NCBI RefSeq assembly: GCF_020740795.1
Contig: NC_067290.1
Location: 13,622,001 to 13,686,000, forward strand
Direction: 5' to 3'
Length of the DNA stretch: 64,000 nt
Origin: Apus apus
Taxonomy: Eukaryota; Chordata; Aves; Apodiformes; Apodidae
In this document: one piece after another, positions 1 through 11,100 of the stretch
How the letters are laid out: each line of letters opens with the position of its first letter
How positions within the stretch are numbered: position 1 is the first letter of the stretch
Notes under the pieces: model-generated
Database searches by the model: none
What the model was told of the DNA's origin: nothing
The model's input: only the letters and a program-made list of their open reading frames with translations
Translations under genes and position numbers: made by a program

Positions 1-456
1 TAAATGGTATCAGCGCTGAGGAAAGCAAATTTCAGAAAGTGCATTTGCTTCAAGAACTTGAAGCACAGTCTCTGCGAAACAACGCTCTTCACTTACACAC
101 CAGCTTCGGAAGCCCGTCAGCCGGTGCCTCAGCAGCCCCTCAGGGGTACAGACCCCGGGGAGCAGGGGAGAGGCCTCCCCGGGCTGCCGGGCCGTGCCCC
201 GCAGCCTCAACTCGCGGCCCCGCTCCGCTGACACCAACCAAGCCCTGGCCACGGCTGCACTTCCCTGAGCCCGCCGGAGCCCTCGCGGCCCAGCCGGGAG
301 CCCAGGTCAGCCTCGGGACACTGCAGCGAGGTCGGGGCGCCCTTAACCAAGCCCGGACGCCCCGAGGAGCAGGAGACCCGCCCCCGCCCGGCGCTGCCAG
401 GCCCCGCGCAGCCCGGCGAGGCCCGCAGGCCGCGGCCCGCCCCCGCCGCCACTCAC
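1..456 (-). other. STIMATE: Start of STIMATE intron 1, inside the CpG island
   Basis: This begins with the strong donor GTGAGT (456-451). The first 350 bases of the intron are G-rich on the transcribed-sense (minus) strand, with runs such as GGGGGCGGG, and CpG density falls towards position 1. No further exon is seen. Confidence 0.85.
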
Positions 457-631
457 GCATGAGGGTGCTGAAGGCCACGACGCCCAGGAGCCCCTGCAGG
501 AAGATGCCGAAGCTGTCCATGAGGGCCCCGTTCTCGCAACCGCGGTCTCCCGGCCCCGCCGCTGCCCCCCCGCCCGGCCGCAGGGGGCTGTCGGTGAGGC
601 TGAGGCTGCCGTTGGGCGGCGGCGCCCCCAT
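457..631 (-). CDS. STIMATE: STIMATE (TMEM110) first coding exon, partial gene
   Basis: STIMATE is a multi-pass ER membrane protein that binds STIM1 at ER-plasma membrane junctions and promotes store-operated calcium entry (family knowledge). This exon encodes 58 residues plus one base. The N-terminal part is rich in Gly, Pro and Ala; then comes [19 protein letters not shown] and the start of the first hydrophobic segment, ending FSTLM, which matches the human protein nearly residue for residue there. The start at 631 has an excellent Kozak core (GCCATGG) and aligns with the human start. The exon ends at 457 with donor GTGAGT (456-451) in phase 1, and the leftover C fits the Leu codon that follows in human. 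Later exons lie left of the window. The frame is also open upstream to an ATG at 964, which I do not favour. Confidence 0.95.
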
Positions 632-654
632 GGCCAGGCCAGGCCAGGCCAGGC
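632..654. repeat. Short tandem repeat of GGCCA pentamers
   Basis: About four copies of the pentamer GGCCA/AGGCC abut the STIMATE start codon in its 5' leader. On the transcript strand it reads as repeated CCTGG ending in GGCC directly before ATG. The last copy supplies the Kozak bases. Confidence 0.8.
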
Positions 655-1200
655 CCGCCTCAGCGGCGCATGGCGGAGGCAGCGACGTCGCGACCGGCGG
701 CCGAGGCCGCCCGCCCCCCTCCCCTCCCCGCGCCCGCCCCGCCGCGTCACCGGCCGCGCCGCGCTCCCATTGGCCGCGCCCCGCCCGCGCGGCCCCTCCG
801 CGCTGCCGCCGGGCCGGGCCGGGCCAACGTCCGGAGCCGGGACCCACGGAGTAGGACCGGGTTCGCCTCCCGCCGGAGGGAAACCGACACGAGCCCCAGA
901 AGCAGACCCCGGCCGGACACGGCAGCACAGGAGCGCTCGTTCTCCGGCGCGGGCTCCGGTCCAACGCAGCCGCGCTCCGCAGCCCCCGCTGCCCTCAGGC
1001 GGGAACCGCCCGGGCTCCACGCACCAGCGTCCCACCGGGAGCAGCTGCAAAACGCCCCTGGGCTCCAGCGCCCGCTCGGGTCTCCAAACGTCGCCGCAGC
1101 CCTGAGAAACAGAAGCCCGGGTCAGCACCGCGCCCGTCCCGGGGCGGCTCCCCCCACAGCCAGAGCCCTGCCCCGCGGGTCAGGCCCGTTTGATACCAAA
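632..1200 (-). promoter_or_regulatory. STIMATE: STIMATE 5' leader and CpG-island promoter
   Basis: This very GC- and CpG-rich stretch lies immediately upstream of the STIMATE start codon; the island as a whole runs from about 110 to 1200. An inverted CCAAT box lies at 769-773 (CCAAT on the minus strand), flanked by GC boxes of Sp1 type (GCCCCGCCC on the plus strand, about 777-785). A CRE half-site (CGTCAC on plus) occurs at about 745-750. No TATA box is visible, as expected for a broad CpG-island promoter. The transcription start cannot be placed from sequence alone. Confidence 0.8.
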
Positions 1201-2690
1201 CTAGAACCTGTATTCTTTAGCAAAAACCTTTGTTCTTGTACAAGGGCAACCACGGGCACAACGGACAGAACGTAACGTGTCAGCATCTTCACTGAAGACA
1301 CGGGCCTGCTGAGCATCTGCTGGATCCCATCACACCACACGCTCCTCAGCACCAGGCAGAGCTGCACTCAAGGGTAGGTTCTGTTTCACTGTGGGACCAG
1401 CCTGGGTCAGTCACGTTGTGTTGTAGCTTTTTCTTACACTGTTTCTTGAACTTCTTTAAATAATTAAAATCCCAGTCTAAATACATATTCACTTATAAGC
1501 AGGACCCAGAAAAATACAGTATGTTTATGTTTAAGTCTGTCTATCAGAAAACTAAGCAGAGCACACAAAGCAACAGTTGTTCAAATAATGACACTTGTTG
1601 CATCTATCTCACAAATCCACCTACGCGACTGTCCTTCCAGGCAGGCACTGCTCAACACTGCTGGCACACACAGCAGTGATTTCTCTGGTATTTAGGCTGT
1701 GCCATAAACGTCTGGAAGTTGCAGCTAGAAAAATAATTGCTCTCAATTCTCTGACTTACAGAGCACACTGCACAGTTCCAGTGCCTCTGCATCCCAAGTC
1801 AACACTCCTCTGCTTTAAGCTGCATGAAAAGCAAGAGTTCAAGAAGTTATCCCACAGAAAGCACAAGGACCAAAGCAGGTTCCCTGTTCTCCCTCTTGCA
1901 CACAGGGATCACAGCCATTGAGCACCACACGTTGAACATGGGCCTTACCTATGTACCTGTGGCCCAGGAGTGCTTTTCAAGTTTTCAGAGCTGCTGCTGA
2001 ACATTAGATGTCCGACACACAAACCTGACCTGGTTAAAGATTTATCTAATGCTTTTTAAACACAACATTTGTTTCAGACATAAATCTGGAAATGTAACTT
2101 GAAGGGCTTATGCCTCATGTTACTTCACATTCCATGCTTAATAGATCATTCCCCAAAATTACCTCTTCTAGGGTTTGCAGCTCCTCATGACTCCTATATG
2201 CCCTTCTGGAACCTGTGGCAAACAAGACACTGCCTTCTCACACGTGCTATTCCCAAGCCTTCAGATTTTTCTCAAGTAGACAGTGCTCTGTGAAGGCAAG
2301 CAGGTGATTTATCTTGAATCCAACTTATTTTTATATACTTAAAGACAGCGTTAGGCAATTAGTTTCATCCCACTCCTATGCATTTTCTGCACTCAGTATA
2401 AAAATCAGCTCAAGACAACTGAAGTGCAGCCAAGAAACAAGCACCAAAGGAGCCTGCGAGTACAATCTGCTGGAATGCCAAGAAAGGAAACAAGAACTCT
2501 GCAAGTTCAGGGAACTGTACACAACCCAATCAAGCCCTTACCATGAAGTTCATGCAAATAGTATTTACATGGTCTGCACTTAGCTTTTATACAAGTTTAA
2601 CAGGCTATACACTTTTCCCCGCACTATTGTAAGATGGAAAATTACCTGGTAAGCAGCAGGTTTATCATTATATTAACACCAAAGCCAACA
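1201..2690. other. Intergenic spacer between the SFMBT1 3' end and the STIMATE promoter
   Basis: This is AT-rich ordinary sequence after the CpG island ends. No coding exon, repeat family or RNA gene is recognised. An ATGCAAAT octamer at 2552-2559 and a TATTTACA at 2564-2571 are single chance-level motifs. The only ORFs are short (up to 108 codons) and lack similarity to anything I know. Confidence 0.7.
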
Positions 2691-2710
2691 GTAACAGTTT
2701 AAGTATGTTT

Positions 2711-2716
2711 TTTATT
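2711..2716 (-). terminator. SFMBT1: Candidate distal poly(A) signal AATAAA of SFMBT1
   Basis: The minus strand reads AATAAA here. It is followed, 20-45 bases downstream (about 2695-2668), by a GT-rich stretch containing TGTTGGCTTTGGTGTT, which is what a downstream cleavage element should look like. Two Pumilio-type elements lie 39-60 bases upstream. This is the best cleavage site seen before the STIMATE promoter. Confidence 0.55.
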
Positions 2717-2754
2717 TTCTTACAACCACTTAAAACTGTTATATACCACAAATT

Positions 2755-2771
2755 TATATACACTATTTACA
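2755..2771 (-). promoter_or_regulatory. SFMBT1: Paired Pumilio response elements in the 3' UTR
   Basis: On the transcript strand UGUAAAUA (2771-2764) is followed after one base by UGUAUAUA (2762-2755). Both fit the PUM1/PUM2 consensus UGUAHAUA exactly. Their position just upstream of the poly(A) signal suits a 3' UTR control element. Whether they are bound is inference. Confidence 0.5.
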
Positions 2772-4188
2772 CACAAAACAAGCAAAATATCCATCCAAAA
2801 TATTTTTTAAAAAATCCTCTGATTAAATTGTTACACCTGCTCAAACAATGGTGGGATTTAATAGGCATATTTTCTTGTGCATGTTTCTCTTCCATCTAGT
2901 ACTTCAGTCTCACTGCATATATATATATTTAAAAGTTAAAGAAAGATAAAACAACAAGCAGAAAGGACACAACACAATACATATTTAAATCTTTGTTTAA
3001 GAACAAGCAGCTAATTAAAAAAGGCAAAATGCAGGAAAAGTGCATCAGTTCCAATGAGTTAGTATAAGAAAGAAGCCCACAGGTGGAGAGCAAGTACCCC
3101 TTTGGGTAGAGTCTCCTAGAAGACCTCTGATTGTCTACAAAGATTATTTAAAATTTATTTAAAACAGAAATTTAAAAAAAAAAAAAAAAGGAGAGGAGAA
3201 ACATGACACCTCCAGATTTTTTTTTCCACAAGGTTTCTTGGAAACTGGTGCTTAACAACTTCCAGAGTGGGCAAGAATTAATTTGTGCCCAGACCTCACT
3301 AGTGGTTCACTGACACATGTCTCAAGCAGAAGGCCTGTTCCTCTTGAACTGTGCAAGGCTAGAGGACTGCCACAGGCTCTGTACCCACGTTTCTGCTAAG
3401 TCAGTCAGACCTCTTGCCTCTGAATTTTGTCAGTGCAAGACCTGCTCACTTCCATGGCTTAAAGCTGAGCCAAACACTGCTGGCTTTGCACCTAAGAGAA
3501 TAACTTTGTCTTCTCACCAAAAAGTCCATTTATATGCCTGGTGCATTTCAGAACAACAGATGCGACACTGAGGAAGCTAGATATGACCCTGGAGACAAAG
3601 TGTCACTTAAAGTGACTCAGTTTTGTTGTATTTCATAGAGATTATTAATTTTTTGTTGTTTAGAAAAAACACATAACAATAAAAGAGGTTTGCTGTATCT
3701 GGTGTTCCCAAGTCCTGTTCAGATCCTTCACCCAAAAGGCTGCCTTTGAAAACAAGGCTACATGCATGTTTGGGGAAGGTTGGCAGCACTCTGAAAGACA
3801 GGTTTAGCACACAATCCCTTTAAAATGGAGCCTTCAGCCAACATCTAAAGTCTCCAGACAGAGCCTATGTCTTTGTGCTTAATTAGTTTTAGGTAATTTG
3901 AGCTCACAGTAGGCAGTAACCAGTCTGTCACTATGTGACAGGACGGGTTAAGGAGTAGCTTTGTATAGGATCGTGGTATTTTTGGCTTTCTGGTAAGGCT
4001 ACTTCATCTAGTAACTTCTCCTCTAACAACAGATTTGGTCCAAAGGTATCCAGTCTCCAATCTGAGCTCGACAGTTTTGAAGCCTATTTAATTACATTCA
4101 AAAATCTTGCAAGCCACTTTGCCTTTGCCAACAACGTACCGAGTCTTTGTACTTTGTACAGAAGAATGGAGTGCTCAGTCCAATCAAC

Positions 4189-4204
4189 TGTAAATATATT
4201 TACA
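4189..4204. promoter_or_regulatory. SFMBT1: Palindrome carrying a Pumilio element
   Basis: TGTAAATATATTTACA is a perfect 16-base palindrome, so the transcript contains UGUAAAUA whichever strand is read. It lies in the middle of the inferred 3' UTR. Confidence 0.45.
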
Positions 4205-7200
4205 CTTCTGTGGACCTAGCAGCTAAATACTCCTTCCCTCCTTTAAAGCATAATTGGAATCAAGAATAAACAATAGAAAATCCTAAAACAACAACAAAAT
4301 ACTGCTGAAAGTTGTGACAAGAGAAAATAATCCTAACAACCACTCACGAACCCTGTAGTTACTGTTTCCATTAATCCCAGGAGAGACTACAAACCCTCCT
4401 GGAGCTCTATGCAGCACACAAATGAATCTGCCTTTTATTTCATTCCTCAAGAGCAACTTTCATAAATATTTAGCATTAGAAAAAAGTAGTCTTCATTCAC
4501 CAAGATCAGTGCTGTACCTCTCTTCTTCTGGAAGGACGGCTTTCAGTTTAGGATGGACTGCAAGCTGTTCATACCTTGGGGGCTGATTCTACCACATGAA
4601 CTTCCTGTGACATATTTGGAGGTCAAATACTTGTCTATTATGGACCCCTTGTGTTGGTGCAGAAAGCAGGTTACAGTAACTCTACAAGATCTTTCTGCCT
4701 AACAATGCTAAGCTTAGTACAGCACTAGTGCCATATGGAGGCACCACCAGGTTTCTAAAGCTACGATATGCAAAACCAAGACTGTACGATGCATATGAAA
4801 ACAAGACAAGCAAGAATACAAACCCTCAATGGGTCAGCCAAGAGAAATCTCCTCCTATCATCCACATATACAGTACATGAGGCCCAATGGAAGGCTCAGT
4901 TTCTTGTACTGAAGACAGTTGTGCAAGACACCACTGCCTTTCTCCTGGACTCCAGGTCCATTCTTAAAGTGAATGGATGTGCTGCAAGACAGCCCAAATC
5001 CCTGAAGCCTAAATTACTGCAGTCCCAGCAACTCCTGCTGCTGAAACATCAGTACCACTCAAAACCAAGATTCAGCCACTGGCTACCCAAAATCCAGTTT
5101 TGAAGAAACAGAGTAACTAAAGCAGCACGTGAGCCGATCTAAAGTCATGTTGGAATAAGATGAACAAATAAAAGTGCAGTTGTGTCATCTGCCACGTATA
5201 GAGAAAGAGGAACTTGAAACAGAGTCGAGTAGAAATACTATCCATCAAGATAAAGCCCCAATTATCCCTTTTAAATCCAGCAATAAAACAGAGTGCATTT
5301 TTGTCCAGGAAACAGAGTGTACAGTACCCATGTGCAGCATAAAAACATTTCACAAATAATGAAAACATCCCTTTTGAAAATCTCAACAAAAATAGATCCC
5401 ATTGGGACCAGACTGTCAGTGCCTCCCAAAACAAGGCAGAAAAATCCAGCCTATAAAACATGCCAAATGTGACCAGTAAGTATCCCACTAACCTCTGGAA
5501 CTGCTGACTGCTTTATTTACTGAAGAAAAGAAGTATGACATTTGTATTTAAAACCCTAGGCACTGTGTTAACAGATTGACTAAATTACCCTTTAAGCTCT
5601 GTTCTCTCCCAACAAATACTTAAAAAGACATCTATCTGTCCATAGGGAAAGGTGGAAGCAGCATCTCTTGGCTGTGCAGGTCAATTCAGCTGGGCATCAG
5701 TGCAATAGAATTCTGGAAACCCCAAAGAAAGACAAATAGGATCCAAAAGCACCACCTTCCAGCATGTAAGTTCTCTGCTGGTCAAATTTCTCAAGACAAG
5801 ATGCTGACACCAAAGCAGAAATGTTTCTTTCAAAAATTTTTTCAGGCCTAATGGCTTATCACTGAGCTTGTCCTAAGGGAATGGAGTACAGGCAGATGAC
5901 CTAAGCAAAACATGAAGAACCAAAATGATTATATATTGGCCACATATCTGGTGTGAGGAAGAAGCACTTTGATTTCAATTTCACTATGTTTTCAGACTCT
6001 GCTAACTCTGGGGAAAAAATCTGCTTGAGCTACCCACGGCTCACATGGCTCTCCCTCCCTCTAGAACACTCAGTTAGTAAAGAGTCTGTCTGACCCTTAT
6101 GTTTTGGTTCTGGAATGGAAAAAAAAAATAAAATCTGGATTTTAGCACTTCTGTGATGAGGCAGTTGTTCTAAGGGCAAAATAAATATATCCCAGCTATT
6201 CAGCTTTGTTTATTCTAAACAGTTTTCGTCAGAGGTTGCTCCCCCTCAACACCTATGTGGCAGATACAGACACGTAGACTGTGCAAACTCAGCTCTTAGT
6301 TCAGAGACCTCCTTGCTCACAGCATCAGAATAACAAGATCCCCTTAGGCCTGAAAGAAGCCTGATTCAATCCATTCAACCAGAGTAACCAGTGCTTATCA
6401 GAGACCAGCAAATGCATCCTTCCTAAACAGATTCCTGCAGGGAGCATCTTCCTAACTCAAATGCCTTAGTGTGCCAGGGGTTTTCTGCAAAAATATATTT
6501 GAATAGAAGATAAAGGACCAGGGCTGCACATATAGAGCTCCTGCCTGAGCTTTTCCAAATGCTCTGAGAACAGGCAGACTGAAAGTATGCAGGCCATCTG
6601 AAATCTAATGCTGATTAGATGCAGATCTTGACCCTTATGCAAGTTTGCCACATCTTTAATGGAAAGTAGGGTAAGCCCTGTTACTTAGATGTGTAAAGCA
6701 CAGGTCTACAGCAAGTGGCTGATAAGGTTTTACTACCCTGGAAAATTAAAATCAGCAGTTCATCCTACTGTGGGTCTATGGATGGAACTACAAGTCCCTC
6801 TGGTCCTTTTCCTTTTTCCTAAAAAAAGCACACAAACCCTTTCCCAACCCCCCACATTTTCATCAAGTCTGCTCCTGAGCAGCTGTAAGTAGTTAAAAAT
6901 ACAAAGTCGTGCTCATTACATAGTGTGTAAATGCTGGCAGAGCTAAGTTGCAGTCCTGTATCAATTGCAGTTTTCTTAGTGTATTCTCTAAAAAGGTGTT
7001 CAAGTAGCAAAACAAAAGTCTGCTGACAGGCTCTGTGTACATGGCCCAAATGGCTCCTATAAGAAAAAGGAAATAACTTCACACAATTAAAAAAAAATAA
7101 AAATATCTGACAACCAAAATATAGAAAATGCAGAGGCACTTTCTCTTTCCTTCCTTTTTTTCCTACAGCCCATCTGTAAGAGAAGTGCAAAATAATTTAG

Positions 7201-7409
7201 TTTTCTGACATCTGAGAAAAAGGTAACATCCAAGTTAAGCCTACACAGGTTTCAGCTAAAGCTTTGGAACAGAAGCTCTGTGTGCTGATTCTGGTTTGTA
7301 CTCCTGATATGCCTAACAGGAGACTGCTGTGCAGATACAGACTATTTGTCCAGAACTAGTAGTTCCCTTTTTAGTTCATCATTTCTACTGTTCAGGCTAC
7401 AGAGGTAGT

Positions 7410-7472
7410 AAAAACAAAACAGAACAAAAAACCAACAACAACAAAACAAAACCCCAAACCAAACAACCAACC
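7410..7472. repeat. A/C-rich low-complexity tract (GU-rich in the transcript)
   Basis: An imperfect AAAC/AAC/AACC simple repeat on the plus strand; on the SFMBT1 transcript strand it is a run of G and U only for most of its length. It is a low-complexity tract in the 3' UTR that could bind GU-rich-element proteins, but such tracts are common. Confidence 0.75.
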
Positions 7473-8054
7473 CTCTAAAGGAACCACCCTCTCACTATAC
7501 TGTACATTCAGAACCCTGTGGCCACGTTGTTGTCCTAACAATGAACAAATTCATTAAAAATCTCAACATTAATACACGAATGTGCAAAGAGCACATTCCA
7601 AAGCCAGTGCTGTGGTAAAGCAAGTGTTCGTCCACAGGGAAGGAAGGGAATTCTGTGAATCATCAGGAACAGAGAAGGTTATTTCTGGCAGCCTACATGC
7701 TAGCGTAAACAGGATCCGTTTCTCCTTTTAAAGTTCCGTGCAGAACTATTGAAATGTCATTTCCCACCAGAGGAGACTTTTCTTTAATTGTTAAAAAATA
7801 CATTAAAAAACCAGGAACCATAGAGCAAGAGACTCTTGTGTTCCTGAGCTGGCAGCTGGTAGAGTAGCCCCTGTGTTTGCATTGGCATTTTGCTCCAGAT
7901 GTTGTCTTCCTTTTGTCCAAGTGAAAAATGGAGGCTGGCAGATGCTCTTAGATCACCGGAGCCTCAGTTTAACTTCATTTGGCTTTCCTTGCAAGTGAGA
8001 AAGGAGCATGTCTTTGTAGTTGTGCTTCAAAGGTCCATTCAACTTGGCTGCTCC

Positions 8055-8195
8055 TCAGTTAGCAAACTGCTGGTAAAAGGCAAGTTTGACCCTCTCAATG
8101 TGATGGCAAAGTTTAATAGCTGGTCCAAGCTTCAAGTCCAGGCACTCCTGAACAGTGGGCAGGGTGAGCAGCAGCAGTGCCTGGCCATCGATTTC
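8055..8195 (-). CDS. SFMBT1: SFMBT1 coding exon 20 (last), SAM domain second half and stop
   Basis: It encodes residues 822-867 and TGA (8057-8055). It begins in phase 0 after acceptor CTGACAG with [20 protein letters not shown], the classic SAM/SPM helix motif used for self- and partner association, and ends [16 protein letters not shown]. This matches the SFMBT1 C terminus closely. Confidence 0.97.
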   Translation of the reverse strand, partial: EIDGQALLLLTLPTVQECLDLKLGPAIKLCHHIERVKLAFYQQFAN

Positions 8196-11100
8196 CTGTC
8201 AGAAGACAAAAACTCCACAATGACTTTGCACTTTTAACTCTCCCTGCTCCTTCAGCTCTGACTTGCTGTAATTTCAGATTCACGACCGTTTATGAATTAA
8301 GACATTTTTTTTCATGCTACTCCAAGCAGCTTAAAAAAAAAAATAAAAAAAATCTCTTTCTCACAACAAATTAACTCCTTTCTTAAAATGTCAGCTTGAA
8401 TACCCTGGCAAGGGGGCAAAATCTCATTAGATACTATTTAAAAAACAAACAAACCTAATAACAGAAACCAAGAAAATTTAATGCAGAAAGTCACTTTACC
8501 TAACCTCTGTATCCTTCTATGAAAACCTAAGTAATGCAAGTAAAAGTACATCTTCTGGAACACCTATTATAAACCATACGCATTGGTTCCAGTACGGCAG
8601 TTTTTATCGATGATAGTTTTTAATGGCAAACTTTAATCAGGATGCAAGAACAATGTTAACTTGACTCATGTTTGTACTCCAGTTGTTATACCTCAACATA
8701 AAAATGTTCCCTTGTTGTGCAGCTGTACAACACCCAACAGCTGCAGTTGGTCTGCAGAATGGAAAACATTTACCATTTGGACAAGTCAACACAACTGGCA
8801 AAACTACAGCTCCCAGAAAACAGGCTCATGCCTTAATGCTGCTTGGTCACAGGCATTCTCTATAGTTCTGGAATCTGGAAGCCCCACAGACCAAAATGTC
8901 CTGCCCCAAGTACTAAGAAACCTGAAAAATTCTGTCCATTCCCTTTACCCTCCCCCCCTCAAACTGCGAAAGGTTGTGAATGCATTTGTTTCCTCAAAAC
9001 TCTATAAAATTTAAACTAGCTTCTTTTTGTGATTCCTTAGAGGACAAGAAACAAAGTAACAGAGTCGACACTTTACCAGACAGAAAACCATACCTGATCA
9101 AGGAAAATTCTTGCCAGTGGTGCACAGTCAGTGGATTTGAGGAATCGCACAACGTCAGCCACGCTCCACTCCAGAGGGTTACTGTCCAGCTGCAGCTTTT
9201 CAGCAACTTCCATCTTTATGTCCTAGACAAGCCACCCAGCACAAAAAGAATTCCCAAAATAATACATATGCAACGAACCAACACTGTCCTCTACCCACCC
9301 ACACTCAAACATTCAGCTGCCAAATTAAGCTCTAATAAGAGCTCTATTTGTAGAGGTTTCTCTGTTAGCAGAGACGTTCAGAGCAGCATTGGGCTGAGGG
9401 TGTAGGCCACAACCATGTGGTTGGTTTAGCCAATAGCAGGGTTCTAGATGCAGGATTTGGCCACCATCACTGCTCAAGATGAACCAAGAAGAGTGCTAAC
9501 AGCTGAGGAACTGGGAAGTTCACTGTTCTGTTGCCAGCTTTCTGTTTTGTCTTTACTTTGTCTGCAATTCAACTGTGATAAAAAGAATGATTTTTAGTTA
9601 TTCTGTAGGGCCTTCACAATGGCCGTTATGGGGCAACACAGTATTTTATAGGAACACATGTACGATGGTTAATATTCCCAATATTCCCAAGATATTCATG
9701 CTTGCTCTACGGTGAGCAAGCTAGAACAGAAATCTCCATTTGAAGTTACCTTTGGTGAAGGAGGTTTGTTTTCATCATCAGAAAAGGAAAAGGTCCTGAG
9801 CTTCCTCTTCCGTTTGTCTTGGTCCTGAGCCAGGGAATGAGACAGCTCACTCTGTGTAGGAGAGGATGACAGTGATTTCTTCTCTGATACCTCTGATTCC
9901 TCAAGCAATTCATCTTGGTGCTCTGAGGTACTACCCTCCGTCAGAGACTCTTCATCTACCTCATCCTGGTCATCGTCTTCTTCTCCCCCACTGCCCTGAA
10001 GAGGTAGAGGGGGGAAAAAAAAACAACTGATGAGAAAATTAAAAAGGGAAGTTTAAGACAAAAGCTACAGTTACAAACCATTTGTCAGTTGCAACCTGAG
10101 GATACAAGAAACTAAGTCTGTTGCTTCAAACATAGCTGATCAAAGATCACATCCTATATCTATTAAAAGTTGTTGGCAGTCTCATACCTGAGGAGATCCA
10201 GCTGGAGTGTTATCCACTGAAGCTGAAGAACGTTTTTTCTTATGAACAAAAAAATGTTTTCGTCTCTTCCGTCTTTTATTTGGTTTCTTCATGGCTACTT
10301 CCAGGTTACTGTGGCCACCTGGAGGCCTGCCTATCCGCTTGTTTTTCCGCTTTCCGTAATAGTGTGCTACCAGGACAGAAGAAAGGAGCATCATGTTGAA
10401 ATGCACCTTCAATGCCACTAGTTATGTTTCTCCACCATCAGGACTGGAAAACTACCAGAAGGACTAGAAATTCCAGTCCTGCAAAACTTCAAAACGAGTG
10501 TATGTCTGTATTTTCCTCATGAATTTGGTTTAAAGAAGAGTTACTGATTCATTTTATCTGCCTTTTAAATATTTACTCTATTTAAAAAGCCCCAAAAGAC
10601 CCAATTTTATACAAAAATAAACAGCTATAAACTTGGTCTGATTTAATCATGCTTTCTGTGATGCTTTGTGTTTTTTAAACATGGGCTTAATGTACTGTTT
10701 GTTCTCACAGTGTGAAATGGTTAAATTTAGTTCAAGAAAACCTAAAATACTCAAAAACCTAGAAGCTAAGTAGACAGCTTGAAGTTACTTGTTTTTGTTC
10801 CACAAAAACTGGTAAAAGCAATTCTAATGCCACTAAAATTACAGGTTTAGAGTCAGTTCTTGTCCCAAAAGTTGTCTTCAGAAGATAGAAGTTGTAAGCT
10901 CAAAACAGTAAGTTAATCCACAGTACCACCACTTAATAAAATTACTTCCTTCTCCCTCACACACTGGCACATGGATATTTTGTAGGCCTGTGTATGTAGT
11001 GCTTGAACTGCTCCTTGTGTAAGCGAGACAATGTACTTTGGATTCCTTCTGGAGCCAAAGCCAGAAGAAAACCCAAAATGTAACACCCCATGCCCCACTT

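Larger units (their letters stand above)
2695..8054 (-). other. SFMBT1: Probable SFMBT1 3' UTR (about 5.4 kb)
   Basis: This AT-rich, gene-free stretch follows the stop codon and runs to the best poly(A) site. Other AATAAA hexamers on the minus strand occur at about 6209-6214, 5512-5517, 4434-4439 and 3154-3159, so shorter isoforms are possible. It contains a 16-base A run (3174-3189 on plus), a GT-rich tract (7410-7472), Pumilio-type motifs and a let-7 seed match. The extent is inferred from the signal and the absence of other genes; transcript data would decide it. Confidence 0.5.

Noticed and set aside
39..854. 271-codon plus-strand frame across the STIMATE CpG island
   Set aside because: An open frame produced by high GC, antisense to a well-matched exon; composition is Pro/Ala/Arg-rich.
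670..1275. 201-codon plus-strand frame starting in the STIMATE promoter (divergent gene?)
   Set aside because: It is Pro/Ala/Arg-rich GC-driven sequence with no similarity. A divergent non-coding transcript is possible but not supported by sequence.
3925..3941. Inverted repeat CTGTCAC-TAT-GTGACAG
   Set aside because: A 7-base stem is expected several times by chance in a window this long.
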